Positions 1 through 7,344 are shown, numbered from the stretch's first letter. The stretch is DNA of 11,199 nt from Cephalothrix spiralis (GCA_032353305.1 JAUCNG010103325.1:1-11199), one strand, 5' to 3'. Made by a program: numbers and translations. Notes: generated from the letters alone by a model not told the origin.

Positions 1-111
1 GATTTTTCTCAAATCGCACCGATTGGCGGATTTTAAAATTACTCTTAGGTATTAGCACTATAGATGGGCTAATCGTTGGCACCGGTGACTCAAGCCGAAA
101 AACTTTCGACC

Positions 112-175
112 CTCAAAATACCACCGTGTAGAGCATCAGACTCATAATCTGATGTCTGAGTGTTCGAACCCCGTT
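112..175 (+). mobile_element. Degenerate tRNA-like SINE head, Met-like anticodon loop
   Basis: A GTAGAGC D-arm remnant lies at 128-134. A CAGA/TCTG stem encloses loop CTCATAA (141-147), which would place anticodon CAT. A B-box-like GTTCGAACC lies at 162-170. The T arm cannot form a proper stem and no acceptor stem is visible, so this is not a working tRNA. It shares its layout with the SINE head at 5590-5657. The extent of any body downstream is not clear. Confidence 0.55.
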
Positions 176-318
176 CGATAAACATCTCTCGCCAACTGAT
201 CTATACAGGCTGTTATCCAGTGCTCCAGACTGGGTTGCGTGAATGCAAAAAATCAAAGACAAATGCGACGCTCGGCTTGGTGTGTATGATTCTCGAATGT
301 TCATGCACAATAATAAAC

Positions 319-395
319 CCTGGGGCTGCCTGTGGGACTATTGGCTGAGTGCAAGAAATTGCATATATAAGAGTAGCCGGTAGGCAGCCCCCAGG
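319..395. repeat. Inverted repeat, about 13-bp arms
   Basis: CCTGGGGCTGCCT at 319-331 is complementary to AGGCAGCCCCCAGG at 382-395 apart from one extra C, with a loop of about 50 bases. This GC-rich hairpin lies between the two tRNA-like heads, so it may be part of a SINE body. Its function is unknown. Confidence 0.7.
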
Positions 396-489
396 ATGTT
401 GGCTATATAATCAATGACGTAGTGACGCACGTCAACCCTATATACAGGGTAGTTGTCAAAATAGACGAAAAGAGCATTCGATGATGAAC

Positions 490-550
490 GTTAGAGTAGA
501 GGTAAGGGCGTCGGGCTACTAATCCGTTGGTTCCGGGTTCGAGTTCGAGC
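490..550 (+). mobile_element. Degenerate tRNA-like SINE head
   Basis: GAGTAGAGG (494-502) resembles a D arm. CGGG and TCCG frame a CTACTAA loop at 516-522. GGTTCGAG (536-543) resembles a B box. The T stem does not pair and no acceptor stem is seen. The order and spacing match the SINE head at 5590-5657, so I read it as a decayed copy or relative and not as a tRNA gene. Confidence 0.5.
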
Positions 551-796
551 CGATATTTTCGTAGATTTCTCTTTATTTTATGTCATTTGTACTCAACCGA
601 ATGGCTCTCTCGACAGAAACTGCTCTCTCGTATCGATTTCTATTTTTTATTGGGATATTTTTCATTTTTCATGACCTTTCCAGAAATATAAAGTTAATGG
701 GGATCAACCATCCCGTCAATAGGCAAAACCGCGGGTACGTTTTCCCGTCCAAACGTAAGCGACTTTCTATAATAAATTTGTTATTGTTTATTTTAG

Positions 797-1111
797 GCTT
801 CCCAAAAATGGAAAGAAAACGAATTGGATGTCAACAAGCAAAAGGTCAACGCCCAGTTAGCCGCTATGAACGCTGCAACAGCTCAACTAGTGACCTTGAC
901 CTCTGGCGGCTCTGAGGATACGGATTATACAGCAGTCGGATCCGCTATTCACACCATTTCAAGTAACATGGGTGAATTATCGAAAGATATTCGACTACTT
1001 GCGGCTTTAGGTGATGATGATGTTGAAAGTGGTAATCTGTTAGCCGCTGCTAAGCGCCTAGCAGATGCCTTCACCGACATGTTGAAATGTGTACATCCGG
1101 AATCGAAAGAG
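797..1111 (+). CDS. TLN: Talin exon, rod bundle R1 (second part)
   Basis: This internal exon of 105 codons begins after a pyrimidine-rich acceptor ending TTTTAG (AG at 795-796) and ends GAG before donor GTAATG at 1112. The frame reads in from upstream at GCT 797, so the protein start is not here. Talin links integrin tails to F-actin at adhesions. Recognised blocks are QLAAMNAATAQLVTLT, EDTDYTAVGSAIHTISSN and KDIRLLAAL. The segment NLLAAAKRLADAFTDMLKCV matches the position and pattern of the first vinculin-binding helix of R1 (family knowledge). Both ends are phase 0, and it joins cleanly to the next exon to give KEPRQNL, a wording typical of talins. There are no stops or frameshifts. The family assignment is very secure; the species and paralogue name are not. 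Confidence 0.96.
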
Positions 1112-2159
1112 GTAATGTTTTTACGAAAATCAAATTGTGGTATGGCCCAAAGTTACAGTTTCGGTTTCGTATTCCCACAATAAAAATTCAACTAAATTTA
1201 AAAAATTGTAAAAAGTCGAAACCGTCTGATATGATTCAATAAAAAATCCTTCATACCAGTTGTAGATTATCATTTTGGGAGCCCAAAAAGTTGAACTGAA
1301 TATATTGCTTACCGCTTTGATTTCGTGATAATTTGACTTTTCGAAACATAACAAAATTTGCATAATTTTCGCAGTTTTCCGGACAACGATTTAGTAGTTT
1401 TTCTTAGTATGCATCCGACCCCCAAAAAATACTAAAAAAAATAATATATGACGATTATGCCTTCAAATATGATACCTCAGCTATGTACATATTTGTCTAA
1501 TATATTGAATTTAAATCTCATTTTTTACCAAACTTCATGCCACAGGTAATGAATTTTTAATGCACTATATTTGAATTAGCCACTAAAGGTAGTACGAAAC
1601 TGTAGCGTTGGGCCGTATACATTGAAATGAGATTGTTCAATAATAAAGCAATCTGGCCGTTTCCGGATTTTCCCCACTTTATGAAAATATGATCTTGGTT
1701 TAATTCATATTAGTGGTTGCTATGTTAGGTCTGTCAGATCATTAAAAAAAATCGTTTTGGTAAATGATTCGATTTAACATGAGCAAATATTATGACAAAT
1801 CGCTAATAGGAAATATAATGTTCAAAGTTTTTTTTACCGCCGGTTGAATTCTTAGACGTTCAATTAAAAAAAAAACGTCGGGGTAAAAATTTATTTATAC
1901 CGCCAAAAAAGGAAAAATGGAACTTGGCGAGATACTCAATTGTGAATTTTGTGAAGACACATATTGCTTAGTACCTTAAATTGATAATTACGTTATGGTA
2001 GAGGCTGCTAAAGTAAAAAAAAACAACAACAGAAAGCTAAAAAGAGAGAGATATAAAATGTACGTTAAAATAGCGTATGGATCTCGGTATGAAGTAAACA
2101 TTTTTTCTCTCAAAAATTGTTTAGTTTTCTTTTAATAATTTATTTTTTTTAAATTTCAG
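1112..2159 (+). other. Talin intron, 1048 bases
   Basis: This is an AT-rich intron from GTAATG to CAG with long A and T runs. I found no RNA gene, recognisable transposon or conserved reading frame. Short open frames on either strand have no family resemblance. Confidence 0.9.
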
Positions 2160-2282
2160 CCGAGGCAGAACCTCCTTACTGCTGCTAGTAGAATTGGTGA
2201 GGCGTCTAATGAAGTCTTGCGATCAGTTGTTGTTAATGAAACAGTCGATTCAGAAACAGTTGAAATGGACAAGGCCTTCCAG
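2160..2282 (+). CDS. TLN: Talin exon, end of R1 and R1-R2 junction
   Basis: This is a 41-codon exon between acceptor AAATTTCAG (AG at 2158-2159) and donor GTAATT at 2283. It is too short to stand out as an open frame, and I found it by extending the talin reading. It begins PRQNLLTAASRIGEASNEVL, the last helix of R1, then has an acidic stretch with VNETVDSETVEMDKAF before the R2 bundle. Compared from memory with human talin-1, where the gap between the corresponding LLR and QD is about 11 residues, this linker is about 8 residues longer. Phase is 0 at both ends. The alternative is that a shorter splice form skips part of the linker, but I see no better in-frame donor. Confidence 0.94.
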
Positions 2283-2450
2283 GTAATTTTTACAGTAATC
2301 CCACGAAATCTAGGAAAAATAAGATATTTTGATGTTCGAAACTCGAAATATTTTTGAATTTTTTTTCAATGAAATATGTATCTTACGGAACAGATATTTT
2401 CATTTGTGCCAAAAATAGTAGCAACGAGCTTTTAGATGGTTAATCTGCCC

Positions 2451-2591
2451 GTATTTTATTACCCTGATAAATGCGCGCCCCGAGTGTCCGTGCAAAAACA
2501 AATTGTGGATTTGAATTTTTAAAATCACACCACCCGAAATAAAAGCTTATCACAGAATCATAAGCTCGCATTTATCAAAGTAGTATATAAT
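2451..2591. repeat. Nested foldback, possible small MITE
   Basis: TGATAAATGCG at 2465-2475 is perfectly inverted at 2567-2577. Pairing continues outward imperfectly for about 14 more bases on each side. Inside the right half, AGCTTAT (2544-2550) pairs with ATAAGCT (2560-2566). No open frame or clear target-site duplication was found, so calling it a transposable element is inference. Confidence 0.6.
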
Positions 2592-2754
2592 GCACTAGTC
2601 AATGAAATGTACCGGCACACGTGTGCATGCATACTCCTACGCAGTGTCCTTAATTTTGAGATCAGCCTTCTAAATTATGTGACAAAAGTGATTGCGATAA
2701 CACTTTACATTTTGACCCCCACAAACTATAAATTTCTGGAAAGGTCTTGGAAAA

Positions 2755-2940
2755 TGCTGATCAACTGGGGTGATACGATTTTTGCCCCACCCCCTGGGTA
2801 GGGGTAGGGGGCAAAAAACGTTTTTTTGTGATTTTTCCAAAAAATGAGAAAAATGTTTGTTTGCCCCCACCCCAACCCAGGGTTGGATCTGATCACTTTT
2901 TGGAGTTTAATTGATCAGCAACAACCCCTGGGGGCAAAAC
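2755..2940. repeat. Foldback with alternating G-run and C-run motifs
   Basis: TGCTGATCAA at 2755-2764 is perfectly inverted at 2911-2920. Between and beside these lie four copies of a TTTGCCCC-type motif in alternating orientation, near 2780, 2801-2817, 2860 and 2925-2940. The first two can pair as a hairpin around CTGGGTA. Runs of 3, 4 and 5 Gs at 2796-2811 are closely spaced. This is a self-complementary repeat of unknown origin. Confidence 0.65.
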
Positions 2941-3561
2941 AAAATTTAGATTTTTTGGAGGGCAAATGAAATCAATTATAGCTATTCAGCTAGCAACAAG
3001 AATTTAGTCAAAGAAAACCAAGGGTACGTAGAGATTAGGATAAATCGAAACTGCCCTTGGGGGACAATATGGTGTGCATGCTGTAAATAACGATATAAGC
3101 GCAAATTTTGCGCTAAATAATAATGCCCATAGATTACTAGTGGGGCAGGATTTTAAGTCGCTTTATTACGCTATTGGATCAACCACTAGAACGGTGCATT
3201 AGTAAATAAGTTATAAATTAATATTAATTAATAATCTATTAAGTCATTAGCATTATCAAAATATATATGATATTTAATAATTTAGATTTTATTTTTTGTA
3301 TATCATAACAACAGTCTGAAAGAGAAAAACAATAAAACTTCAACTGTCCGGATAATTCATAGGACACGTTCTCCTCCAATTTATTTATAATCATTATTTC
3401 GTTCATAGTTGCGGAAAGTGTTATGATACCGGCCTCAGAGTGCTACGAGAGCGCTGTGATCGCTAGCGGGACACAAAAGACTACCGCAACTTCTTTAATC
3501 TGATCTTAGTGCAGTTTTGTTTATAACATTTGGATGTTAATAATTTTTTCTTTCTTTCTAG

Positions 3562-3729
3562 GACACGTTGTTAGGTTTGGCAAAAGCCGTTGCCAACGCA
3601 ACCGCGGCGTTAGTTCTCAAGGCAAAAGGCGTTGCCGGAAAATGTGAAGACCAAGCGATGCAGAACAAAGTCATAAGCAATGCTACCCAATGTGCCTTGT
3701 CAACCTCTCAATTGGTGGCCTGTACGAAG
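3562..3729 (+). CDS. TLN: Talin exon, rod bundle R2 (first half)
   Basis: This 56-codon exon starts after acceptor TTTCTTTCTAG (AG at 3560-3561) and ends AAG before donor GTATGT at 3730. It reads DTLLGLAKAVANATAALVLK, then QNKVISNATQCALSTSQLVA ending CTK. Both blocks are among the most conserved in talins and form the first helices of the four-helix bundle R2. Both have the spaced small/hydrophobic pattern of vinculin-binding helices, which are buried until force opens the bundle (family knowledge). The second helix is split by the next intron, right after ACTK. Any ATG start inside is irrelevant, since the frame enters by splicing. No disabling change is seen. Confidence 0.96.
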
Positions 3730-4623
3730 GTATGTATAAATCAAAAGCCAATTTTATTTTTTTAGCTCACTTGGTACGAAGTTTCTCTAAATTAATATTT
3801 TCGCACTAGGGCTCAATAAAAATCAAAATCGCTCAATTTAGTTTTTAATATGGCAAAAGCTAAAAATAGTTGTAGAGTCGCTATACAGGTTGACCACTTT
3901 TTGGAATTTCAAAATCCCCTGACATCCCTGTCTATTTCAAAAAAATATCCTGATTAAGCGACAAATATTTTTCTATGAAATTGTCTTTCGCGATATATTT
4001 TCTTTTCATGACAAATTATTTCTCTGGAATATTTTCCCCTGACTTTCATCAAAATTTGAAAATTCCCTGACTTTTTTAACCCAAGTTTTTTCCCTGATTT
4101 CTCTGTTTTCCACTACTCACCCTATTTTATTTTAATAATAGATAATCGAAAATATAGTGTTAAACCATAATTTTTCGATCGGAGCCCCTTGGCCGCCAAT
4201 GGGCCAAAAGGATCGAGCATTTTTTATTGACTTGGAAACATGCATTGCATTAGCATTTTACAAATGAATAGCATACATTGAATTCGGTAGTTTTCCAAGT
4301 GAGTTCAGCAACGTCAGTGACGTATTTTTTATTTGTTGTTAGCTGACGGTTCTTTCTGCATATGATATCGAGGCGCGAGCGAAATACTTCGATACTTATT
4401 GAGGAGCACAAATTATAGCTGAAATAGCCCCCAAATGACATTTTTTAAGAATCACCTTTTAGATTTTTATGTTTTACTTATTATTGGCAGTGCACTTTAT
4501 ATGGAGCATTTTCATTGGGGATAAAAGTCAATGCACCCCCGGTTCCGCCGCGCCTGCGCATTCTTTTTATCTATTCTTGTCAAGCAAAATAAGTTAATCA
4601 ATTTTTAATTCAATTTATTCTAG
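3730..4623 (+). other. Talin intron, 894 bases
   Basis: The intron runs from GTATGT to CTAG. It holds a cluster of CCCTGA motifs (3917-4097, see separate entry). It also has a small hairpin around 4177-4217, where CGATC and GATCG flank CCTTGGCC and GGCCAAAAGG. No coding or RNA gene is recognised. Confidence 0.88.
3917..4097 (+). repeat. Dispersed CCCTGA-motif repeat fragment
   Basis: CCCTGA occurs at 3917, 4037, 4075 and 4092, with a TCCTGA at 3948. All are in the same orientation and separated by T-rich and A-rich stretches. This wording recalls dispersed repeats seen in several invertebrate genomes, but that link is from memory and I cannot name a family. Confidence 0.35.
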
Positions 4624-4830
4624 GTTGTTGCGCCTACAGTTCAAAGTCCCGCTTGCCAAGAGCAGTTAACCAGTGCTGCCAAATTGGTTGCCAAGTCAGT
4701 TGAAAGCATCGTAGAAACCGCACAACAAGCCTGTGCAGATGAAAGGACTCTTCAAGAGCTTGGATCAGCAGCTACAGCAGTTACTCAAGCCCTCAATGAT
4801 TTGCTGCAGCACGTTAAAAACGGAACAGAC
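4624..4830 (+). CDS. TLN: Talin exon, rod bundle R2 (second half)
   Basis: This 69-codon exon follows an acceptor ending TTCTAG (AG at 4622-4623) and stops before a near-consensus donor GTAAGT at 4831. It reads VVAPTVQSPACQEQLTSAAK through SVESIVETAQQACADE to LGSAATAVTQALNDLLQHV, then a short KNGTD tail. The VVAP start completes the helix interrupted in the previous exon. The final helix has the pattern of the last R2 vinculin-binding helix. The splice joins D to GPQSATAVDTIL of the next exon, giving an R2-R3 linker slightly shorter than the human one as I remember it. Phase is 0 at both ends. Its downstream intron received a retrocopy and SINEs without disturbing the splice sites. Confidence 0.96.
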
Positions 4831-4865
4831 GTAAGTTAAAAATTGTATTGAAACCTTTAAAATGT

Positions 4866-4918
4866 CTGCCGCGTTGTTAAAGTGATAATCCAGAGGTCCC
4901 AGGTTCGAGTCACAAGCA
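4866..4918 (+). mobile_element. SINE head fragment, + strand
   Basis: Positions 4883-4908 match, in inverted orientation, 5598-5623 of the minus-strand SINE at 24 of 26 bases. The match covers the anticodon 3' stem, variable loop and B box (GGTTCGA). Upstream bases resemble the D arm only loosely, and nothing of the body follows, because the target-site duplication of the retrocopy begins at 4925. It is a decayed, truncated copy of the same family. Confidence 0.7.
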
Positions 4919-4924
4919 CTTTCC

Positions 4925-4936
4925 AACATTACAACT
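4925..4936 (+). repeat. Target-site duplication, left copy
   Basis: The 12-base AACATTACAACT is repeated exactly at 5326-5337, just after the A tract. The two copies bracket the retrocopy and define its borders. Confidence 0.88.
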
Positions 4937-5325
4937 TATATTCAGCCTTTAGAAATCCCGACCACGGAACTTAGTGTAATTGATAGTGAATCTAAAAATG
5001 AATGCTCTGATACTAAATTGAATGAAGTTGATAATTCTGAAGAATCATCAAGTGCCTCTGAAAGTGAATGGGAAAATGTGGACCCTGGACTTCGAAAAGC
5101 TCTCGAAGATCCAGACGCATTTTTAGGAATTATATGAGTAAAAATAGGATTTTACGGAAAGATCCTGGACGTCCTGGTGCAGACACCTAATATTCAAAAT
5201 TTGTATCCTCAGCAACGCTTTTGTGGTTTAAGTTAGCCTGTTACGGAAACCCTGACAGTGAAAATGTTGTTATATTGTTTTCTTTAATATTCGAAATGAA
5301 TAAAATCTAACTTTAAAAAAAACGA
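4937..5325 (+). pseudogene. Processed retrocopy, 5'-truncated, gene unidentified
   Basis: The insert is flanked by a 12-bp direct repeat and ends in AATAAA (5299-5304) followed by an A8 tract (5315-5322), the signature of LINE-driven retroposition of an mRNA. Its first 66 codons (4937-5134) are open and end at TGA 5135-5137. They encode a C-terminal tail rich in Ser and Glu (NSEESSSASESEWE), then VDPGLRKALEDPDAFLGII. About 160 bases of 3' untranslated sequence follow. The 5' end is missing, and there is no start or promoter, so it should be non-functional unless spliced into talin. A TATATTCAG just before CCT 4946 looks like an acceptor, but the TGA would truncate talin. I do not recognise the parent gene. 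Intact codons suggest a fairly recent insertion. Confidence 0.82.
5299..5304 (+). terminator. Polyadenylation signal of the retrocopy
   Basis: AATAAA lies 11 bases before the A8 tract that marks the old cleavage site. It was copied from the parent mRNA. It sits in sense orientation inside a talin intron, so premature polyadenylation is conceivable. Confidence 0.75.
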
Positions 5326-5337
5326 AACATTACAACT
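5326..5337 (+). repeat. Target-site duplication, right copy
   Basis: This is the exact second copy of AACATTACAACT (left copy at 4925-4936), three bases after the end of the A tract. Confidence 0.88.
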
Positions 5338-5344
5338 AGACAAC

Positions 5345-5657
5345 TTTTTGGGAGTGCATCAAATGACTGGCTCAAATAGACACAGACGGTCCGCTTTATG
5401 AGCATGTACCCTTATGCCTGTAGACCTATCCCGCACTCTAATCTATTGTCTATATAACGATTAGCAGTCGGATTAATCCCGAAGGGAGGGACAGCGTCCC
5501 ACTCCACGTATTTAACCTGACCGAGCCACCCAGGAGGCAGTACGCTGGAGAACTTTCCCAAGGTTCTTCCCGATGGAAAGTAGTATCGAGCCGGGTATCG
5601 AACCCGGGACCTCCGGATTATCAGACCGACGCTCTACCACCTTGCCACCGAGCCGCA
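5345..5657 (-). mobile_element. tRNA-derived SINE with intact Pol III boxes
   Basis: Read on the minus strand, the head begins GGCTCGGTGGCAAGG near 5655. The A box TGGCAAGGTGG lies at 5637-5647 and the B box GGTTCGATACC at 5594-5604. The T arm pairs perfectly (CCGGG, loop TTCGATA, CCCGG). The anticodon loop is CTGATAA, giving an Ile-type GAT. The 3' side after the T arm does not pair with the 5' end, so this is a SINE head and not a tRNA gene. A body of roughly 240 bases follows, containing TGGCTCGGTCAGGTTAAATA (complement of 5509-5528). I see no poly(A) tail, and the 3' limit is approximate. It would be transcribed antisense to talin. Confidence 0.8.
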
Positions 5658-5725
5658 CTAATAACATTGGACAACTCCTTTAGCTCACATTGCTAACTGG
5701 GTGGCTCGGTCAGGTTAAATAAGTG
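5505..5725. repeat. Inverted pair of SINE core segments
   Basis: Positions 5505-5531 are the reverse complement of 5699-5725 with one mismatch in 27. The left arm belongs to the minus-strand SINE body and the right arm to a + strand fragment. The head of the SINE lies in the loop. Confidence 0.88.
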
Positions 5726-5780
5726 AACTGGTGTCTTTCCGCAAGGCAGGCTCCCTTCCCTCTCTTTGGAATACACACTT
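5695..5780 (+). mobile_element. Facing SINE fragment sharing the core segment
   Basis: This fragment contains the shared core GTGGCTCGGTCAGGTTAAAT (5701-5720). Its 3' part (a CCGCAAGG-type stretch, then CT-rich sequence) is different from that of the neighbouring SINE. No tRNA-like head precedes it. It may be a 5'-truncated member of a related subfamily. Its limits are approximate. Confidence 0.55.
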
Positions 5781-6399
5781 TTAAACTAAAGAAAAATAAC
5801 TGATGACGGGGCTACGAGTTCTCATAAATTTTGAGAATATCCTAAAATATGACCATAACATATAAAAAATCCTAAAATATAACCATTTCTCCTAAAATCG
5901 TATTATTTCTCATATAATTTGATGAAAATGGTGTGAAAAGAATTCTCACCTCGCTTCGCTTGGCATAAAAAGTCGCGTACCAAAAATCAAGAACTTTTTA
6001 TGGTTATAATGAATTATAGAGATTTATTGTAAGGCAAAAATATTTGGAGGCGAAGGAAAATTATAAGAAAATATTGCTAAAAATCCTAATAAAATATACA
6101 AAATATCTCATAGAATCATAAAATTGGAATTTACCAAAAGTGACTATGAGGCCCGCAGAAGTAATGGATTGGATATACCATCAAGTGCGCCCGTTCAATA
6201 GCCTTCTCGGGCTCAAATAAAAAAAGTACCTACAAAAATTGCGTTTATGTAAAAAAATAACTACATGTACTCTGAATTTATATTTATTTTGTTATGTTAA
6301 GAGAGAGAGAGCAATGCACAATTAGCCTTTAAATTGAAACTTAAAAAGATTGTCGATTAAAAATGAGCATTTATTAAAACATTTATTTTCTTGTTCTAG

Positions 6400-6642
6400 G
6401 GCCCACAAAGTGCGACAGCAGTTGATACCATTCTATCAGCTACTGATAGACTTTTCCACTCCATGGGTGATGCGCCAGAAATGGTTAAACAAGCCCGTGT
6501 ATTAGCGCAAGCTACGTCGCAACTCGTCAATGCTATTAAGGGGCAGGCTGAGACTCACCCTGACACTGATATGCAGAAACGCCTTCTGGCCGCTGCTAAG
6601 CAACTGGCGGACGCTACCTCGAACTTAGTGGAAGCAGCTAAG
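6400..6642 (+). CDS. TLN: Talin exon, mechanosensing bundle R3 (first three helices)
   Basis: This is an 81-codon exon between acceptor CTTGTTCTAG (AG at 6398-6399) and donor GTAATT at 6643. It reads DTILSATDRLFHSMGDAPEM, then KQARVLAQATSQLVNAI, then KRLLAAAKQLADATSNLVE. In vertebrate talin-1, R3 is the weakest bundle because of buried threonines (T809, T833, T867 and T901 in mouse numbering). The first three have counterparts here in SAT, AQAT and ADAT, with exactly the same 24- and 34-residue spacing; the fourth would fall in the next, unseen exon. The last helix corresponds to vinculin-binding site VBS2. The rest of R3 and the downstream rod are outside the window. I saw no continuing talin exon between 6643 and 11199. 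Confidence 0.96.
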
Positions 6643-7344
6643 GTAATTTTCAAAATCCTGTTTTCTTCTCTCTCTTATTATACAGTTTGTCCCAATCTAA
6701 ATCGATAAAGTTATTTGCAACATTTATGGATCTGCGCGAAATATTTCTTTATTCGGAAAAGCACACCATCTTTTTTTATTTATGAAAATAAACATCATCA
6801 AATCACAATATTACGAGAAATATGATTCCTTTTTATTGGGACATACTGTTACAAGTATATGTTATAGTTAATGAATATCGTATATGATATTGTTATGTGA
6901 TAAAAAGTATTATGATGTTGTTGTCACAGAAATAGTTACATGTTTATATTTTAGCTAGAAAAATCAATTAAAAAAAGTCACTTGGCACAACGCCAATTAG
7001 TCACATAAGTTTTATATTCATATTATGTGCTGAATGGTAATTTTTTTCATTTAATGTCACATGAGTCGTTTATTGTGATTTCAATTCAAAGAACTGTTAA
7101 ATTTTGATTTTTCTGAACTTCGAGTTCGCTTTCGACTCTGTTATGATATTAAGATAATACAATTTTTATTGCAACCCTTAACTTGGGCAGAAGGTAAAAT
7201 ATTTTATTTTACTATGTGCACACATTTAGGTGATCCCGTGTACGCACCTTCGTCTGTAAAATCTTTGTTTTATGTTTTGTGGACGTGTTCTTAAAGGAGC
7301 TGAATTATATTGCAACTTTTCTGATAGCTTTGGCCATTTTAGAA

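Larger units (their letters stand above)
1..796 (+). other. Talin intron (3' part) upstream of the first visible exon
   Basis: This stretch is non-coding in the talin frame. It contains two degenerate tRNA-like heads (112-175 and 490-550) and a foldback (319-395), described separately. It ends in the acceptor used by the exon at 797. An open stretch at 580-915 overlaps the exon in another frame and shows no family resemblance. The upstream talin exon is outside the window. Confidence 0.8.
2283..3561 (+). other. Talin intron, 1279 bases, rich in foldbacks
   Basis: The intron runs from GTAATT to CTAG. It contains the foldback at 2451-2591 and the GC-run foldback at 2755-2940. It also holds a small 7-bp palindrome at 3109-3125 (AGCGCAA then TTGCGCT). 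A locally GC-richer patch at 3408-3490 is bounded by GTTGCGG and its complement CCGCAAC. I assign no function to these, and no coding region is recognised. Confidence 0.88.
4831..6399 (+). other. Talin intron, 1569 bases, hosting retrocopy and SINEs
   Basis: The intron runs from GTAAGT to CTAG. It carries, in order, a + strand SINE-head fragment, a processed retrocopy with its target-site duplication, a minus-strand SINE and a facing SINE fragment. After these come short direct repeats of CCTAAAATAT (5841, 5871 and a shortened copy at 5891). The remaining 5900-6390 is AT-rich with a short GA run near 6301 and nothing recognisable. Confidence 0.88.

Noticed and set aside
113-348. Small proteins encoded on either strand near the first tRNA-like head
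   Set aside because: These frames run through tRNA-like and hairpin sequence and show no protein family pattern.
580-915. Separate 111-residue coding region
   Set aside because: It overlaps the talin exon in another frame, has no family resemblance, and its first part is the intron leading to the acceptor at 796.
2796-2811. G-quadruplex
   Set aside because: Only three adjacent G runs are present; a fourth lies too far away for a confident call.
2607-2870. Short open frames on both strands around the G/C foldback
   Set aside because: They overlap each other and the repeat, lie within a talin intron and show no conserved features.
4946-5137. An extra talin exon between the exons at 4624 and 6400
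   Set aside because: The encoded acidic tail has no talin pattern, ends in a stop, and is bracketed by a target-site duplication with a poly(A) end. Talin reads correctly when it is skipped.
5590-5657. Functional tRNA-Ile gene on the minus strand
   Set aside because: The A and B boxes and the T arm are good, but the 3' strand of the acceptor stem does not pair with the 5' strand, and a SINE body follows directly.
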